Shown: positions 22,901-33,509 of the stretch, in pieces
Layout of the letters: the number at the start of each line of letters is the position of its first letter
Numbering within the stretch: position 1 is the stretch's first letter
NCBI RefSeq assembly: GCF_021917145.1
Contig: NC_061061.1
Location: 1,884,552-1,948,551, forward strand
Origin: Hypomesus transpacificus
Taxonomy: Eukaryota > Chordata > Actinopteri > Osmeriformes > Osmeridae
Direction of reading: 5' to 3'
Length of the DNA: 64,000 nt
The notes under the pieces: model-generated
The model's database searches: none
Told to the model about the DNA's origin: nothing
What the model saw: only the letters and a program-made list of their open reading frames with translations
Translations under genes and position numbers: made by a program

Positions 22901-25900
22901 GGCACTGAAATTCTTAAGACAAGACAACGCAAGCACCTGGCATAACATAACATATAAGTACACGGAACATAATTTACATCTATGCTGAGTTTAAATAAGT
23001 GAAACTTCCTAAATATACAGATAGCAATAAATAATCGACTATACTAACCCTAATACAAAAATTTCCTAAATTACAGATAACAATAAATAGTACACTATAC
23101 TAACCCTAAATGCACATAAAACCTGTTTCAACCCTATAAGCTATTCTAACCTATGTGGAGTACAGTACAATAGTGCAAATTTGCAGATCAGTGACTAAGT
23201 CAATGACCATACAGGAGCCTGGTGGCGAGGTACAGTAGTGCAATGTTATTGATAGTGCAACCAGTAGCTGAAAGTGACAGTGGGGTTGGAGTGTACACTT
23301 TGGAGTGCCAATCCTGACGTTTGTAGCATTTTTCTTGTCTCTTATTATTATTTGTGGAACTTTCTATTATTCTTCTATTATTATTTCTATTATTATATAA
23401 GTAATAATAATAGGATCTATTATTATTACCTCTAGATGGCTTTCTGGTAGCATTAAATGACCCCACGACGGCCCCTTTCCGTGACCGTGTTCGTCAAATG
23501 ACGATCGCTCAAGTAACTGATCCTCTGTGGTTTTCCGTGTCGCCTGCAGATCCCAGGTTTCTGTCAGGGCGGGAGCAGCATCCCGGGCATCGAGAACCAC
23601 GTGAACTGCGACGCCATCGTGGGCTTCAAGTCTGTGTACCGCATGTGCTTCGCCATGACCTGCTTCTTCTTCCTGTTCGCCGTGATCATGGTGCGCGTGC
23701 GCAGCAGCAAAGACCCGCGAGCCGTCGTTCAGAATGGGTGGGTAAAGCAGGTGGCTCCCCGATGGTTCACCGGATGAGTGAGCGTGCCATGCAGGCTGAG
23801 GCCCGACCGCAGGGGCCTGGGGTTCAACCCAACCTGGGCCCTCTGCTGCAGGTCATCCACTCTCCTTCTCCTCTGCCGTTCCTGTCCCACTTACCTGGAA
23901 CTGTCCTTTGAGGATGAAAATGCCCCCCCAAATTCGATCAAACAAAGAAAAAAAGAAGAGTAAATAAATTCTTTTTGTCTGGCCTTTTGCTGTACTCGGG
24001 ATGGGTTTAACTCAAGTAAATCGAGAGCTCCCATGTTCGAGTTCCCCCTCTACGTCACTTTTATAACGGCGTCTGCTATGTAAACATGAATATTCTCAAT
24101 GATCATGGCTGTTAGTCATGTATAATAGGATCCTCAGTAGCTTGCTATGTCAGACTGTGTCAGCGTGTGATGAAACTTGCGTTTGTTCCCCAGGTTCTGG
24201 TTCTTCAAGTTTCTGATCCTGGTCGGGATCACAGTGGGGGCGTTCTTCATTCCTGACGGAACCTTCCACACTGGTACTGTGCTCCTCCATCTGTCCAGGC
24301 CTAGTTTGTATTTGACATCACTTCCTGTCAGCATCATTTCCTGTTGGCCCTCGGGTTCCTGTTAGGCCTTCAAGGACACGGAAACTTGGAACACGAGCGT
24401 GTGTCTCCAGGCTTGGGAGGTTGAACACTGTATGGATCTGTCTCTCTCGTCTTCCTTCCTCTCCAGTGTGGTTTTACTTTGGCGTGGTGGGCTCTTTCCT
24501 CTTCATCATCATTCAGCTCATCCTCCTCATCGACTTTGCCCATTCCTGGAACAAGGTGTGGGTGGGCAATGCTGAAGAGGGCAATAAGAACTGCTGGTTT
24601 GCTGGTGAGAAATGTTCTCAAACCTACAAGCAACGTACATTTGAACCTGCAACAATCTGCATTTGCAGTCAGATGATTTTATTAATATGAAAATGAGATG
24701 ATACAATAGTGACTTTATAGTCAGACAAGGTCTGACATTTGTCTAACAGTAGCATGTTCATTCACAATTACTATACACCCATTAGTCATGGGCACAGCCA
24801 TTTCTGACCATGTTTCTGACTGTGTGTGTGTTTCAGGCCTGCTGTCGTTCACCATCCTGCACTACGCCCTGGCCTTCACGGCCGTGGTGCTGTTCTACGT
24901 GTACTACACCCAGCCCGACGGCTGCACCGAGCACAAGGTCTTCATCAGCCTCAACCTCATCTTCTGCATCATCGTTTCCGTGGTGTCCATCCTGCCCAGA
25001 GTACAGGTGCTGACGCGTTCCTCTGGAATGACGGGGGTGCAGGCTGTTTGGTTACCGTGGTTATCATACAGTGGGGAAGTTCTTTGTGTGTGTGTCTGAC
25101 TGTGTGTGTCTGACTGTGTGTGTGTGTGTTCCAGGAGGCCCAGCCCCAGTCCGGTCTGCTGCAGGCCTCCCTCATCTCTCTGTACACCATGTACGTCACC
25201 TGGTCGGCCATGACCAACAACCCTGGTGAGCCTCATCCCTCTCCTCTCAGCCCGCCCTCCCCCGCTCCTCCAGAGTCGAGGGACTTCCCAGTACTTTCAC
25301 GTCGAATCGTTTGGCAGATGTTTTGTTGTTCATGATTCATGCTTCATTGGACAGTTTTTTTTATTATTTTTTGTAAGTGAAATGTGTCAGGATAGGCCGG
25401 GAGAGAGAAGGGGGGTAAGTCATGCAGCGAAGGGCCACGGTCGGATTCCTCTGCGGTTAGGCCTCTGCCTGCACTTATCTGGTGTCTCACCGGAATGCCC
25501 CTTACCCGACGGTTTGATCCATAACAGTCCAGACAGTATGGAGAGCACACAGCAGATATTCAAGACCAGGAGTGCACAGTTCAAACGCGTTGTGTCCGAA
25601 GTTCGAGCCGTGGCATGGTCTGTGTCTGGCTCCAGTGTTTCTGACCCGTCTTTGCCCCCCCCCCCTCACCACGGCAGCCTGGTCTCTGCTCCGGTGAGCC
25701 TGCTGTTAAAGCCCTAACGCTTCTGTGTGTGAGCCGCAGCCCTCCGCTAGTCCGTGTCACCCACCCAGCACACCTGGCTTGTGTGCTGTGATTGTTTCGC
25801 TCAGGTAGCCCAGACGCCCCCCCCCCCCCCCCCCCCAACTATCCTGCCCCTCATGTGTTGTGTAAACACGAGTTGACCCTGTGTTGATGTCGTAGGGTTA

Positions 25901-26374
25901 GAACTCTGCTGTCCTCGCCACTGAATACTTACCGGTGCTCAATGCTGTCGGCGTTATGCTCTTGATGGTTATTGTATTGTTGTGCATCGTATGATAATCG
26001 TGTGTGTGTGTGTTTTAAGACCGTAAGTGTAACCCCAGCCTGCTGAGTCTGGTGTCCAACACCAGCACCATCACCACCGACCCCAGCGCCCCGCCAGAGA
26101 CCGTCCGCTGGTGGGACGGACAGGGCATCGTGGGGCTGATCATCTTCCTGTTCTGCACGCTCTACGCCAGGTACTCTAACAGATCGCTGGTCCCACTCCC
26201 TGGTGTCTGAAACATCTGCTGAGATGAGACCTTGAGAGATCTGTTCCAGAACATTCTGGCTCGCTGTAACCTATTCTTTCTGTCTTTCTGTCGTTCTGTC
26301 TTTCCCGTTTCTCTCTCTTTCTCTCTCTATCGCTCTCTCTCCCCCCTCCCTCTGTCCTCCCCTCCTTCCTTCCA

Positions 26375-26405
<31 letters not shown>

Positions 26406-26448
26406 ATCGCTCTCTCTCCCCCCTCCCTCTGTCCTCCCCTCCTTCCTT

Positions 26449-26523
<75 letters not shown>

Positions 26524-27465
26524 GCTCTCTCCTATCTCTCCTCTCTCTCTCTCTCTGTCTCTCTCTGTGTCCTTCCCCTTCGTCCAGCATCCGTTCGTCC
26601 AGTAACAGCCAGGTGAACAAGCTGATGCAGACCGAGGAGGGCGGGGGCTCCGGGGGGGAGGTGGGGGAGGACGGCCTCCGCAGGGCCGTGGATGATGAGG
26701 AGGAGGCCGTCAGCTACAGCTACTCCTTCTTCCACTTCAGCCTCTGCCTGGCCTCGCTCTACATCATGATGACTCTCACCAACTGGTACCAGTAAGTACC
26801 TCACACACACACACACACACATACTCACCTGGGGCCAGTAAGTTACACACGCACACACACACACACACACACACACTCACCTGGGGCCAGTAAATTACAA
26901 ACACACACTCACTTGAGGCCAGTAAGTCACACACACAAATACACACACTCACCTGGGGCCAGTAAGTTACTCACATACACACACTCACCTGAGGCCGGTA
27001 CGTTTCTCACACACACACACTCACCTGGGGCCAGTAAGTTACACACTCACCTGGGGCCAGTAAGTTACATACACACACACACATCTGAAGGATTCACAAG
27101 CATGTATGGCCTGGGGAACAGATTTAGTACTAGAAGTACATTTTGACAGTTTAATTCCAGATGCTTTACTTTTCTTGTTTGCCATTTCATCTGTAACACC
27201 TCCAATTCCCTCACCTTACCTAATATTTGGAGGTCTGTGAAGAAAATGGTAAAAAAAAAAAAAAAAAGTGACTTGTATTTTGCACCATCTCAGTGTGTCT
27301 CCTCCACCATTGTTCCACCCCAGACCAGACACCAGCACCCAGGCCATGCAGAGCTCCATGCCCGCGGTGTGGGTGAAGATCAGCTCCAGCTGGCTGGGTC
27401 TGGGCCTCTACCTCTGGACCCTCCTCGCCCCACTCATGTTCCCCGACCGGGACTTCTTCAACTGA
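19912..27465 (+). CDS. serinc2: Serine incorporator 2-like membrane protein, ten coding exons, 454 aa
   Basis: SERINC proteins are multi-pass membrane proteins named for a proposed role in serine-lipid synthesis. Relatives affect membrane lipid distribution and virion infectivity. Coding exons are 19912-19950, 21545-21706, 23550-23737, 24194-24273, 24467-24604, 24837-25006, 25135-25225, 26020-26170, 26588-26791 and 27324-27465. All have GT-AG borders, phases agree, and the total is 455 codons with stop. The start MGAC, the cysteine-rich [15 protein letters not shown] (16-30), the possible glycosylation site N34, [60 protein letters not shown] (352-357), [18 protein letters not shown] and the end PDRDFFN are all family signatures. 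About ten hydrophobic segments can be seen. MGAC, FLILVG and LMQTEE favour SERINC2 over SERINC1 or 3. The cytosolic loop after 357 is short and Gly/Glu-rich. Introns carry transposons and repeats listed separately. Confidence 0.95.
21304..21497 (-). mobile_element. SINE family A (copy 2) in serinc2 intron 1
   Basis: Full-length by eye: the tail (ACATTTAGTCATTTAGCAGA) is on the left and the tRNA-like head on the right. Its right end is about 48 bp before the exon 2 acceptor, so it occupies the region where the branch point and polypyrimidine tract are expected. Antisense to serinc2. Confidence 0.88.
21901..22799 (+). mobile_element. Harbinger/HARBI1-like element, internally shortened
   Basis: The ends are inverted: GGGTTGCACC at 21901 and GGTGCAACCC ending at 22799. 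Sub-terminal inverted words (CAGTCTTAAACTAAGACTGG on the left, CAGTCTTAGTTAAGACTGG on the right) add hairpin structure. Inside is an ORF for the N-terminal part of a Harbinger-type nuclease. The element is 0.9 kb, much shorter than complete Harbingers, so the catalytic part and the Myb-like second gene have been lost. A target duplication could not be recognised. It sits in serinc2 intron 2, sense orientation. Confidence 0.75.
22155..22679 (+). pseudogene. Truncated HARBI1-like nuclease
   Basis: 174 codons from ATG. The pattern is typical of the N-terminal half of HARBI1 and Harbinger nucleases: [13 protein letters not shown], then [20 protein letters not shown], then [20 protein letters not shown], then [20 protein letters not shown]. 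The last of these leads into the first catalytic segment, which in full proteins continues towards an Asp-containing GAIDGTHI-like motif. Here the sequence departs after GIPGIIMV and ends at the right sub-terminal repeat, so the DDE nuclease core is missing. Full members are about 350 aa. Confidence 0.8.
22840..23250 (+). repeat. Candidate interspersed repeat in serinc2 intron 2
   Basis: The stretch starts with TCAAGTATTTTATTTGTCAGG and includes GGGCACTGAAATTCTTAAGA. I recall similar words from an abundant fish repeat of uncertain class. An internal segment (CTAAATATACAGATAGCAAT and CTAAATTACAGATAACAAT) is repeated twice. No coding potential. Confidence 0.4.
23755..23945 (+). mobile_element. 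tRNA-derived SINE, family B, in serinc2 intron 3
   Basis: The tRNA-like head has a B-box-like GGGGTTCAACCC near 23,820. It is followed by GGGCCCTCTGCTGCAGGTCAT, a C/T-rich middle and an end with AAAATGCCCCCCC. I recognise this order (head, TGCTGCATGTCAT-like, pyrimidines, AAATGCCCC) from a widespread teleost SINE. It begins about 20 bp after the exon 3 donor. Confidence 0.65.
25383..25505 (-). mobile_element. tRNA-derived SINE, family B, inverted, in serinc2 intron 7
   Basis: The sequence has the opposite-strand order of the intron 3 copy: GAGAGAAGG, GTCATGCAGCGAAGGGCCAC, then a degraded head. A T-rich stretch precedes it at 25,358-25,373. It is antisense to serinc2 and inverted relative to the copy in intron 3. 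Confidence 0.55.
25640..25840 (+). repeat. serinc2: C-rich runs in serinc2 intron 7
   Basis: C-runs of 10 (about 25,656) and 18 (about 25,818) separated by unique sequence. No coding content. The assembly may be length-uncertain here. Confidence 0.6.
26308..26585 (+). repeat. serinc2: (CT)n microsatellite abutting serinc2 exon 9
   Basis: About 270 bp of almost pure pyrimidine, with a perfect (CT)n of roughly 65 bp at 26,452-26,517. A 78-bp duplicated block (from TCTCTATCGC at about 26,323 and 26,401) lies at its left. It runs to within a few bases of the exon 9 acceptor (CAG at 26585-26587) and thus supplies the polypyrimidine tract. Confidence 0.9.
26792..27085 (+). repeat. serinc2: Minisatellite that copies the serinc2 exon 9 splice donor
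   Basis: Right after the exon 9 donor (CCA|GTAAGTACCTCACAC) come seven units built from (CA)n plus TCACCTGGGGCCAGTAAGT. Five keep an exact GTAAGT after CCA (near 26838, 26922, 26962, 27034 and 27060). Two are changed (GTAAAT, GTACGT). Confidence 0.88.
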
Positions 27466-27477
27466 GCGGGCGTGACC

Positions 27478-27573
27478 CCGGGCTGGAGGCAGGAGGCAGG
27501 AGGCCGGAGGCAGGAGGCTGGAGGCAGGAGGCTGGAGGCAGGAGGCAGGAGGCTGGAGGCAGGAGGCTGGAGG
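27478..27573 (+). repeat. serinc2: Purine-rich minisatellite in the serinc2 3' UTR
   Basis: About twelve units of 7 bp (GGAGGCA, GGAGGCT, GGAGGCC) begin about 13 bp after the stop codon. In the mRNA this is a G-rich track able to form G-quadruplexes or bind SR proteins. Confidence 0.85.
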
Positions 27574-28850
27574 CTTCACTGCCGTCTCATATGAAGGGAT
27601 TTTAAATGGATCCAACGAGGTGTTGGTTTATTGATTGTCTTAATACATTGCTGTTTGGCTAGTTTTTGGTTACTTTTTGGTTATTTTCTTTGTATTTGGG
27701 TGTCATATTTTGTTATGTTTAATGTAGTCTTGATGCGTTGTACGATTTAGACATGTCAATGGGATTTTGAGAATCATCTTGCCACGAAATGAAGTTATAA
27801 CACTTGCCAATGATAACCTGCACTAAATCCTCCCTACCTTTCTGATGTACAGCACCTACTAGATATTACGATATGGATCTTATGGCAATACCATCTGTGG
27901 TCCTATCTAGCTACTGTACATCTAGGGTATCAAGCTACTGTAAATATGGGACATCTAGCTCCTCTACATCTAGGGTACCTAGCTCCTCTACATCTGTGGC
28001 ACCGAGCGAGGGTATGGTGCTACCATCTACTTACTGTACATCTAGGCTGTGATGTGTCAGCGTCCAGGGTGGACTGGCTGTTGGGGCTTCCCGAGTGTCC
28101 CCGTGCAGAGCCCCAGAGAGGTGGTGTGTGAGGGGGGAGATAAGGGCCAGGCGACACACCCTAACCCCCCCACCGGGCTCCCTGTCCCCGCTCTGCTCTC
28201 TCGCTAGTCCCCGAGACGTACGTCACAGCTCAGAGCCCGGGGGGGGGGACCTCCACACACCCCCTGGTGACCATAGCAACCACCCATCCCCCCCCCCCCC
28301 CTACACACATGCCTCTACATGAGATCCTGCAAACCGACGACTCTAATGGACTTTTGTTCTTCTGTCCTTTATAACTAGCCCTGGATTCTGGCGTTCTAGC
28401 ATGGCGGTACCCATATTTTGAGCGATGCTTACCCTGTCTGTCACCACCCTTGCATACCTATCTGTGGTGGTCACCACGGCCCATCTCTGGCCCTCACCAT
28501 GCCCCTGTCTGACTGGGGCCAAGACACGGGCAGCAGCCTGCTCTGATGGAAGCTTCTAGGTTCTGTGTGGAGCTCTGCAGTGCAGTGGACCTCCAGTGGA
28601 ATGTTAAGGGTTAGCTGTGTGCAGTGGTTTGGTACAGGAAGTTGAATCTTGAACACTAACGCTGTCAGAATGTTCTTTTATTTATTTTTCTGTGTGTTAA
28701 TGCGATGTTACTGAGTCTGTGTGGATCTGTTTGGCACAAATTGAAAATATGTTTGTAAGCAGAAGCTAATGTAACAATGCATTTGAATAGTTTGTTGTTG
28801 GGAATTGATCTGAAATTGGAACATTTCACAGCGGTTGATTTCATTTCTCC

Positions 28851-28856
28851 AATAAA
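28851..28856 (+). terminator. serinc2: Polyadenylation signal AATAAA of serinc2
   Basis: Perfect hexamer in the context CTCCAATAAAAAGTG, about 1.39 kb after the stop. The alternative at about 29,307 (TTAAATAAAGTTTCC) is equally canonical. Confidence 0.65.
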
Positions 28857-28870
28857 AAGTGTTTACCTCT

Positions 28871-31800
28871 GGATGTGGCTGGGTAAATGAAATAGGATCG
28901 ATATTAGTTTTGCAGGTAGTAAGTCTTTGCAGAAGTCTCGTTCAGTTTCTGCCTCCGTCATCTCCTGCATTTCAGTTATCCATAACTGTTTCAGGACTCA
29001 AACATGCTGTTCTCTGACACGATAAGTACTGTGATGGAAGTGTTTGAAGGTGGACGTTGGAATTTCACCTTGTGATTTGTAAATAGCATTGTGACGAAAT
29101 CTTCGACCCAGTTGGGGTTTGCTCTAAGAATTAGTTAATCGATTTGAGCGATGATCCTTCATTATTGAGTGATAAGGTGTCAATGCTGTAACCAATGTGC
29201 CTTCAGTCTCAGTCAAAATGAATCCGTACAATACCTTGCATGTGCAAGATATACTGTATGTGGTCAGAAAGGATCCAGGAACTCTAATCTAATCTGTTAT
29301 TCTTAAATAAAGTTTCCATGCTGGTGAATAATTATCTTCTGACAGTCTTATATCTGTTCTAACAGAACCATTACGGCTGCCTAATCCCTCTTTCACAAGG
29401 ATTTGCTTTGTCCATCATTGCCCACTAGGTGGAACTAAAGATCTTCCAATAATCTGATTGGCCAAATTGATAATGGAGAAACAATAATGAACACGAACCA
29501 AGATAAGGTATCCAATAAAACAAATCATTCTCATTCAAATCTAATTGCAAAAACAATATGAGTGTGAAAAAAATGGATGTGACAGTGAATTAATTTCATC
29601 AAACCACCATCAGAATTGTTATTGGCTCCACATGGAGATTCCCTTTTTAATAAAGCTTGCCCTCACCAACACTGCCTGCGGTTATAGGCAGGGGGTCTGT
29701 TTCCTGTCTCCTAGCAGTGACGCTGGCCCCCCCCTCGTGATGTTTTCATGTTGTCGATGGGTTTGGAGCCATCTACTTTCTTCACCCCGGCTGACTGGTT
29801 ATCTTGTGCAGTTTGCTCGCAGTAGCGCGCCTGTTATCTGGGCGCAGGGTCTGGCGATAACATGCCCATCAGAATTCAGTGGTGAGGGACCTACGGGGTT
29901 CCGACAGCACCCAGACAGAGATTAGTGTGGGGGAGACGAGGGGGTGCGGGGACACCCAATGTGTCATTCACAGCTGAGCCTCCTCATGGGCCTCCTCATG
30001 GGCCTCTGTGCTACGCTGGGATGATTTGATGGGCTGTGACCTACAACCTACAAATGCTCCTGAACAGAAGTCACAAACGTTTCAATTTGAAATGGCTGTG
30101 TGAACGATGCACATACTTTAAGTGGTCTACCTTTCCATGCAAGGATAATATATATATTTTTAATTTTTTTATGACTGAAAGCTTGGGATAATGTTTCTTC
30201 ATCAAATAATTTCACTGTCAACACATCGTCTGTCCATATCCTCTAAACCACCAGTGCAGCAGTATATGTTTGTAGCGATGTTGGGTTTGAGCAGGGCAGG
30301 AGTCTGTCCGGACCCAGGCTGGTTCTAGGGTATATCTGCCCCCAGCAGAGGCTTCTGTTCTGGGCTGGTCTGTCACAGGGACTGGGTGATCCCTCTGGAT
30401 GACTTACTACCTTCTCACCTCGCTGGCAGACGGGGCCTGTTGAATTTGGCCGCTCGGAGTTGGCACAGTCTGGCACAGTCTGGACACCCTGAGTCCTGTC
30501 ACACTTTCTCCCCCCCCCTCATCCCGTCACCCCCCCCCCACCACCACCACCATCTCCCTGCCTGTCTCCACCTCACCCACCCCCTCCAACCTCCCTCCCC
30601 CACCTTCCTGCCTGTGGCTCAGCTTCTCTCCCCCCCCCCCCCCCCCCCCCCCCCCCACACCCAGACACAGAGACAGCTAAACAGCCCATATCACAAAGTT
30701 GTCACAGAACCATGGCAGCATGCGGAGCAGTGCCATGCTGGGAGGGGGTGGGGGGGGTCGGGGGGGGGGGGGGGGGGAGTGGGGTGCAGGGTTACTGGTG
30801 TGAGGGGTGCATGCGAGCATGTTTGTCTGCTTGGGGATGAACTCAGGGCCTGCGTGTGAAGCTGGTGGCCCAGCGTGACCAGCAGAGTGGAAGTCCTGTC
30901 TTGTCTCTCACAGGAAGTGCACACCGGGGTGACAGTCAGCCGTGCTTGGTGGGTCAGCTGGACAGGGGGTCTGTCAGGTCTTATATCATCACACACACAC
31001 ACACACATGCGCTCAAAGACACACATGCGCTCACAGACACACTTAACACGCACACTCACGCACGCGCACGCACCACCCCCCAAACGCGCACACTTCCAGG
31101 TAGCGAAACGTCTACTGGCCCTGTCGCGACACACTTTCCACATTACCGCCTTGCCCTCTGCAGTACGCAGAGCAGGCCGATGTGAGCGACACATAAAGAT
31201 CCTCTCGTCCAGACCTTATAACCCACTCCTCTTCACGAACCCCGTGGTTTTCCACTCCTAGTTGCCTCAGTTGAATGTTACAGCAGCTTTCTCTCTCTGG
31301 CTCCCTCTCAACACCTGGTCCCAACAGAGAACTCAGCTCATCGGCCTGTAGAAAGACCCAAAACACACCTGGAAGCCGTCATAGCACACAGCAACACGTC
31401 CAGTGTCTTCCACGGCTGCAGCACCTCGGACAGACACGCGTCCACAGGACTGACGGGGCCAGAGTGAGGGGGGGGGGGGGGCGAGCAAGCGTCCTGGAGA
31501 AGCTGCAGGTTCACACGGGATGCCTTCTCCTCCCCAGGGCACCTGCTCTATCAAACAAGCGATTCAACAAGCTGCCAGCCGTCTCACCTTCATTGCCTCG
31601 GTTGATAATGGGTGTCATTTGTCGTTGAAATGAGAGTTGGGGTGTTATAATGTGTTGGTAATTGAACCGTCGGGTGAAACAGCCGTGTTCAGCCAACCGG
31701 CACGGATGTTAATTACATGCTGTTAATTACAAAGTCCACAATGGCTGCTGGGCACATTTGTCCCCTGGACAGCACCACTTCTGTTTCACCAGCGTTGCTC

Positions 31801-32380
31801 CCTACAGGGTTTCCAGAACTTCCCTCCATCCTTTCATCCCTCGCACTGACCCTGAAACGCATACTGCACACGTTGGTGCACCACCAGAAAGACAAAGTGG
31901 GTTGAAGCTGTCGATCTCATGAGAGGACTCCTCCAAACTGCCTCTAAGCTGAACGGCGCACAGCACAGCCAAGAGACTCATCCTCGCTCCTTCTGGATGG
32001 ATTCAAACAAGAGCGATGCGAGCGGGACACTCAACTGACCACCAGCACTGATTACGACAATGACTGGAAATGCCCGTCGAAGGTATAATCGCATTTTAAG
32101 TGTGTGATCCAGGCACAGTGAATTATGCTGTGCATGCTTGAAAGCTAATTGTGTCTGGACCCTGCTGGGATGAGTGCACTGGACACATTTACCAAACATG
32201 AAATCCAGGATGAAGACCCCATAGGGCCTGGGATAGGAGCGGCCTGATGATTGGTGGTTGGGGGTCTAGCACCTTCTCCAGAGGTGATTCCCCCCCATAG
32301 CCAAACGTAACGACTTTGCGATTGGTCTGTGCGTGGCTCTTCAAGTCATGTTCCCGTGTCTGCGTCCTCTACACTCTCAC
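28871..32380. other. Intergenic DNA downstream of serinc2
   Basis: AT-rich unique sequence to about 30.2 kb, then C-rich runs (30,510-30,660), a G-run (30,748-30,777) and a CA/CG-rich block (30,990-31,090). Open frames are short and none resembles a known protein. No SINE or transposon was recognised. Confidence 0.6.
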
Positions 32381-32394
32381 GGTCTGCCTCCTCA

Positions 32395-32580
32395 GAGAGA
32401 GAGAGGGAGGGAGGGATGGGAAAAGGGAGGGAGAGAGGGAGCGATTAAGAGATAGAGGGGGAAAAAGAGGGACAGAGAGAGGGGGGGAAATGGAAAAATC
32501 GAAACCCCAATGCAGGAAAAGACGGACGGTAAACGTGAGAAAGAGACGGCGAGAGATAGAGAGAGCGGAGGGGGGGGGGG
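32395..32580 (+). repeat. GA-rich low-complexity tract
   Basis: About 185 bp in which GAGAGAGGGAGGG-like words dominate, ending in a G-run of about 14 (32,570-32,583). No coding meaning. Confidence 0.8.
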
Positions 32581-32589
32581 GGGTGAGCG

Positions 32590-32770
32590 CTGGCTGCAGC
32601 AGTGCGGTGCAGTCCCTCTCCCTGGCAAGGAGACTGGCAGGCCGCGAGAGCGGCCCCGCGCGCATTCTCCCCCCCCCCCCGCTCCAAGAGAGCGGCTAAT
32701 GCAGTTATATAACGAGGCAGCGCAGCCGACGTCTGCTCTGAGACGAGTGCCAGGTTGCTGTGGTTACGTA
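32590..32770 (+). promoter_or_regulatory. Candidate core promoter with TATA-like element
   Basis: A CpG-rich stretch (GCCGCGAGAGCGGCCCCGCG near 32,640) is followed by TTATATAACG (32,704-32,713), then about 30 bp later GACGTCTGCTCTGAG. A possible splice donor (AC|GTAAGG) is at about 32,767. No coding sequence is attached. The spacing is suggestive only. Confidence 0.25.
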
Positions 32771-32877
32771 AGGCAGCCAGAGCCGGACGGAAGAAACACG
32801 GCCAACTCACAGCACTCTGTGTCCCCCCCCCCGTTCCACCAGACCTGTCTGTCACCCTGTCTCGCGCTGCTCCCCTC

Positions 32878-32998
32878 TCTCTTCCTGGGCCTCCCTCCCT
32901 CCCTCTCTTCCTGGTCTCCCTCCCTCTCTTCCTGGTCTCTCTCCCTCTCTTCCTGGTCTCCCTCCCTCTCTTCCTGGTCTCCCTCCCTCTCTTTCTTA
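32878..32998 (+). repeat. Pyrimidine minisatellite, unit about 20 bp
   Basis: Five to six copies of CTCCCTCCCTCTCTTCCTGG or slightly shorter versions in a row, ending at TTTCTTACC. Confidence 0.85.
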
Positions 32999-33509
32999 CC
33001 TGCGCATGTCTCTCCTGCTCGGCTGATGTGCTGCTGGCCTGAACTCCACTCTGAGGACACTGAACATGCTCGGTGCAGATACACTGACCCTTCTCAGCGA
33101 GACAATCCTTTTTGCGTTGTACAATGTTGTATAGAAAATATAAATATAATTTTAACAATAATGGGCGTACTGTATATATACAGTATGTGTGACATCAACA
33201 AAAATTGCAGATAGAAAATAGAGCAGAAAATCTGGAGGAACAGTATACCATTTAAGATTCCTGAATAACTTGAATTATTCCCTCCCTTCATCTAATTGCC
33301 CGGAAATAAACATGTTACATGTTGTGTTATGTGTGTTACATATTACATGTGCTGACTGGCCAGGTTGTTTGTTGTTTCTGTGCGTGTGTGTGCATGGGTT
33401 GCGTGTCATAAATCAACACCTGAATTCTCTGATGCTCATTGACCTTTAGAGCACCACTGGGTCTTGGTCAGTGAGGTGGTGTTCCTCCACGTGTCACCTC
33501 CAGAACCAC

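Larger units (their letters stand above)
27466..28870 (+). other. serinc2: 3' untranslated region of serinc2
   Basis: Directly follows the TGA at 27463-27465. A strong AATAAA is at 28851-28856, about 1.39 kb after the stop. A second AATAAA near 29,307 could extend it. It includes the GGAGGC minisatellite near its start, C-runs at 28,290, and otherwise unique AT-rich sequence. Confidence 0.7.

Noticed and set aside
23040..23115. CTAACCCTAA words suggesting telomere repeats
   Set aside because: Only isolated ACCCTAA words within an AT-rich repeat, no tandem array.
19912..27465. Assignment of the SERINC gene to serinc1 or serinc3
   Set aside because: The N-terminus MGAC, FLILVG and LMQTEE fit SERINC2 better, as recalled. 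A tree would settle it.
30386..30859. 157-codon ORF with Pro and Gly runs
   Set aside because: Formed by C-runs and G-runs; frame depends on homopolymer length.
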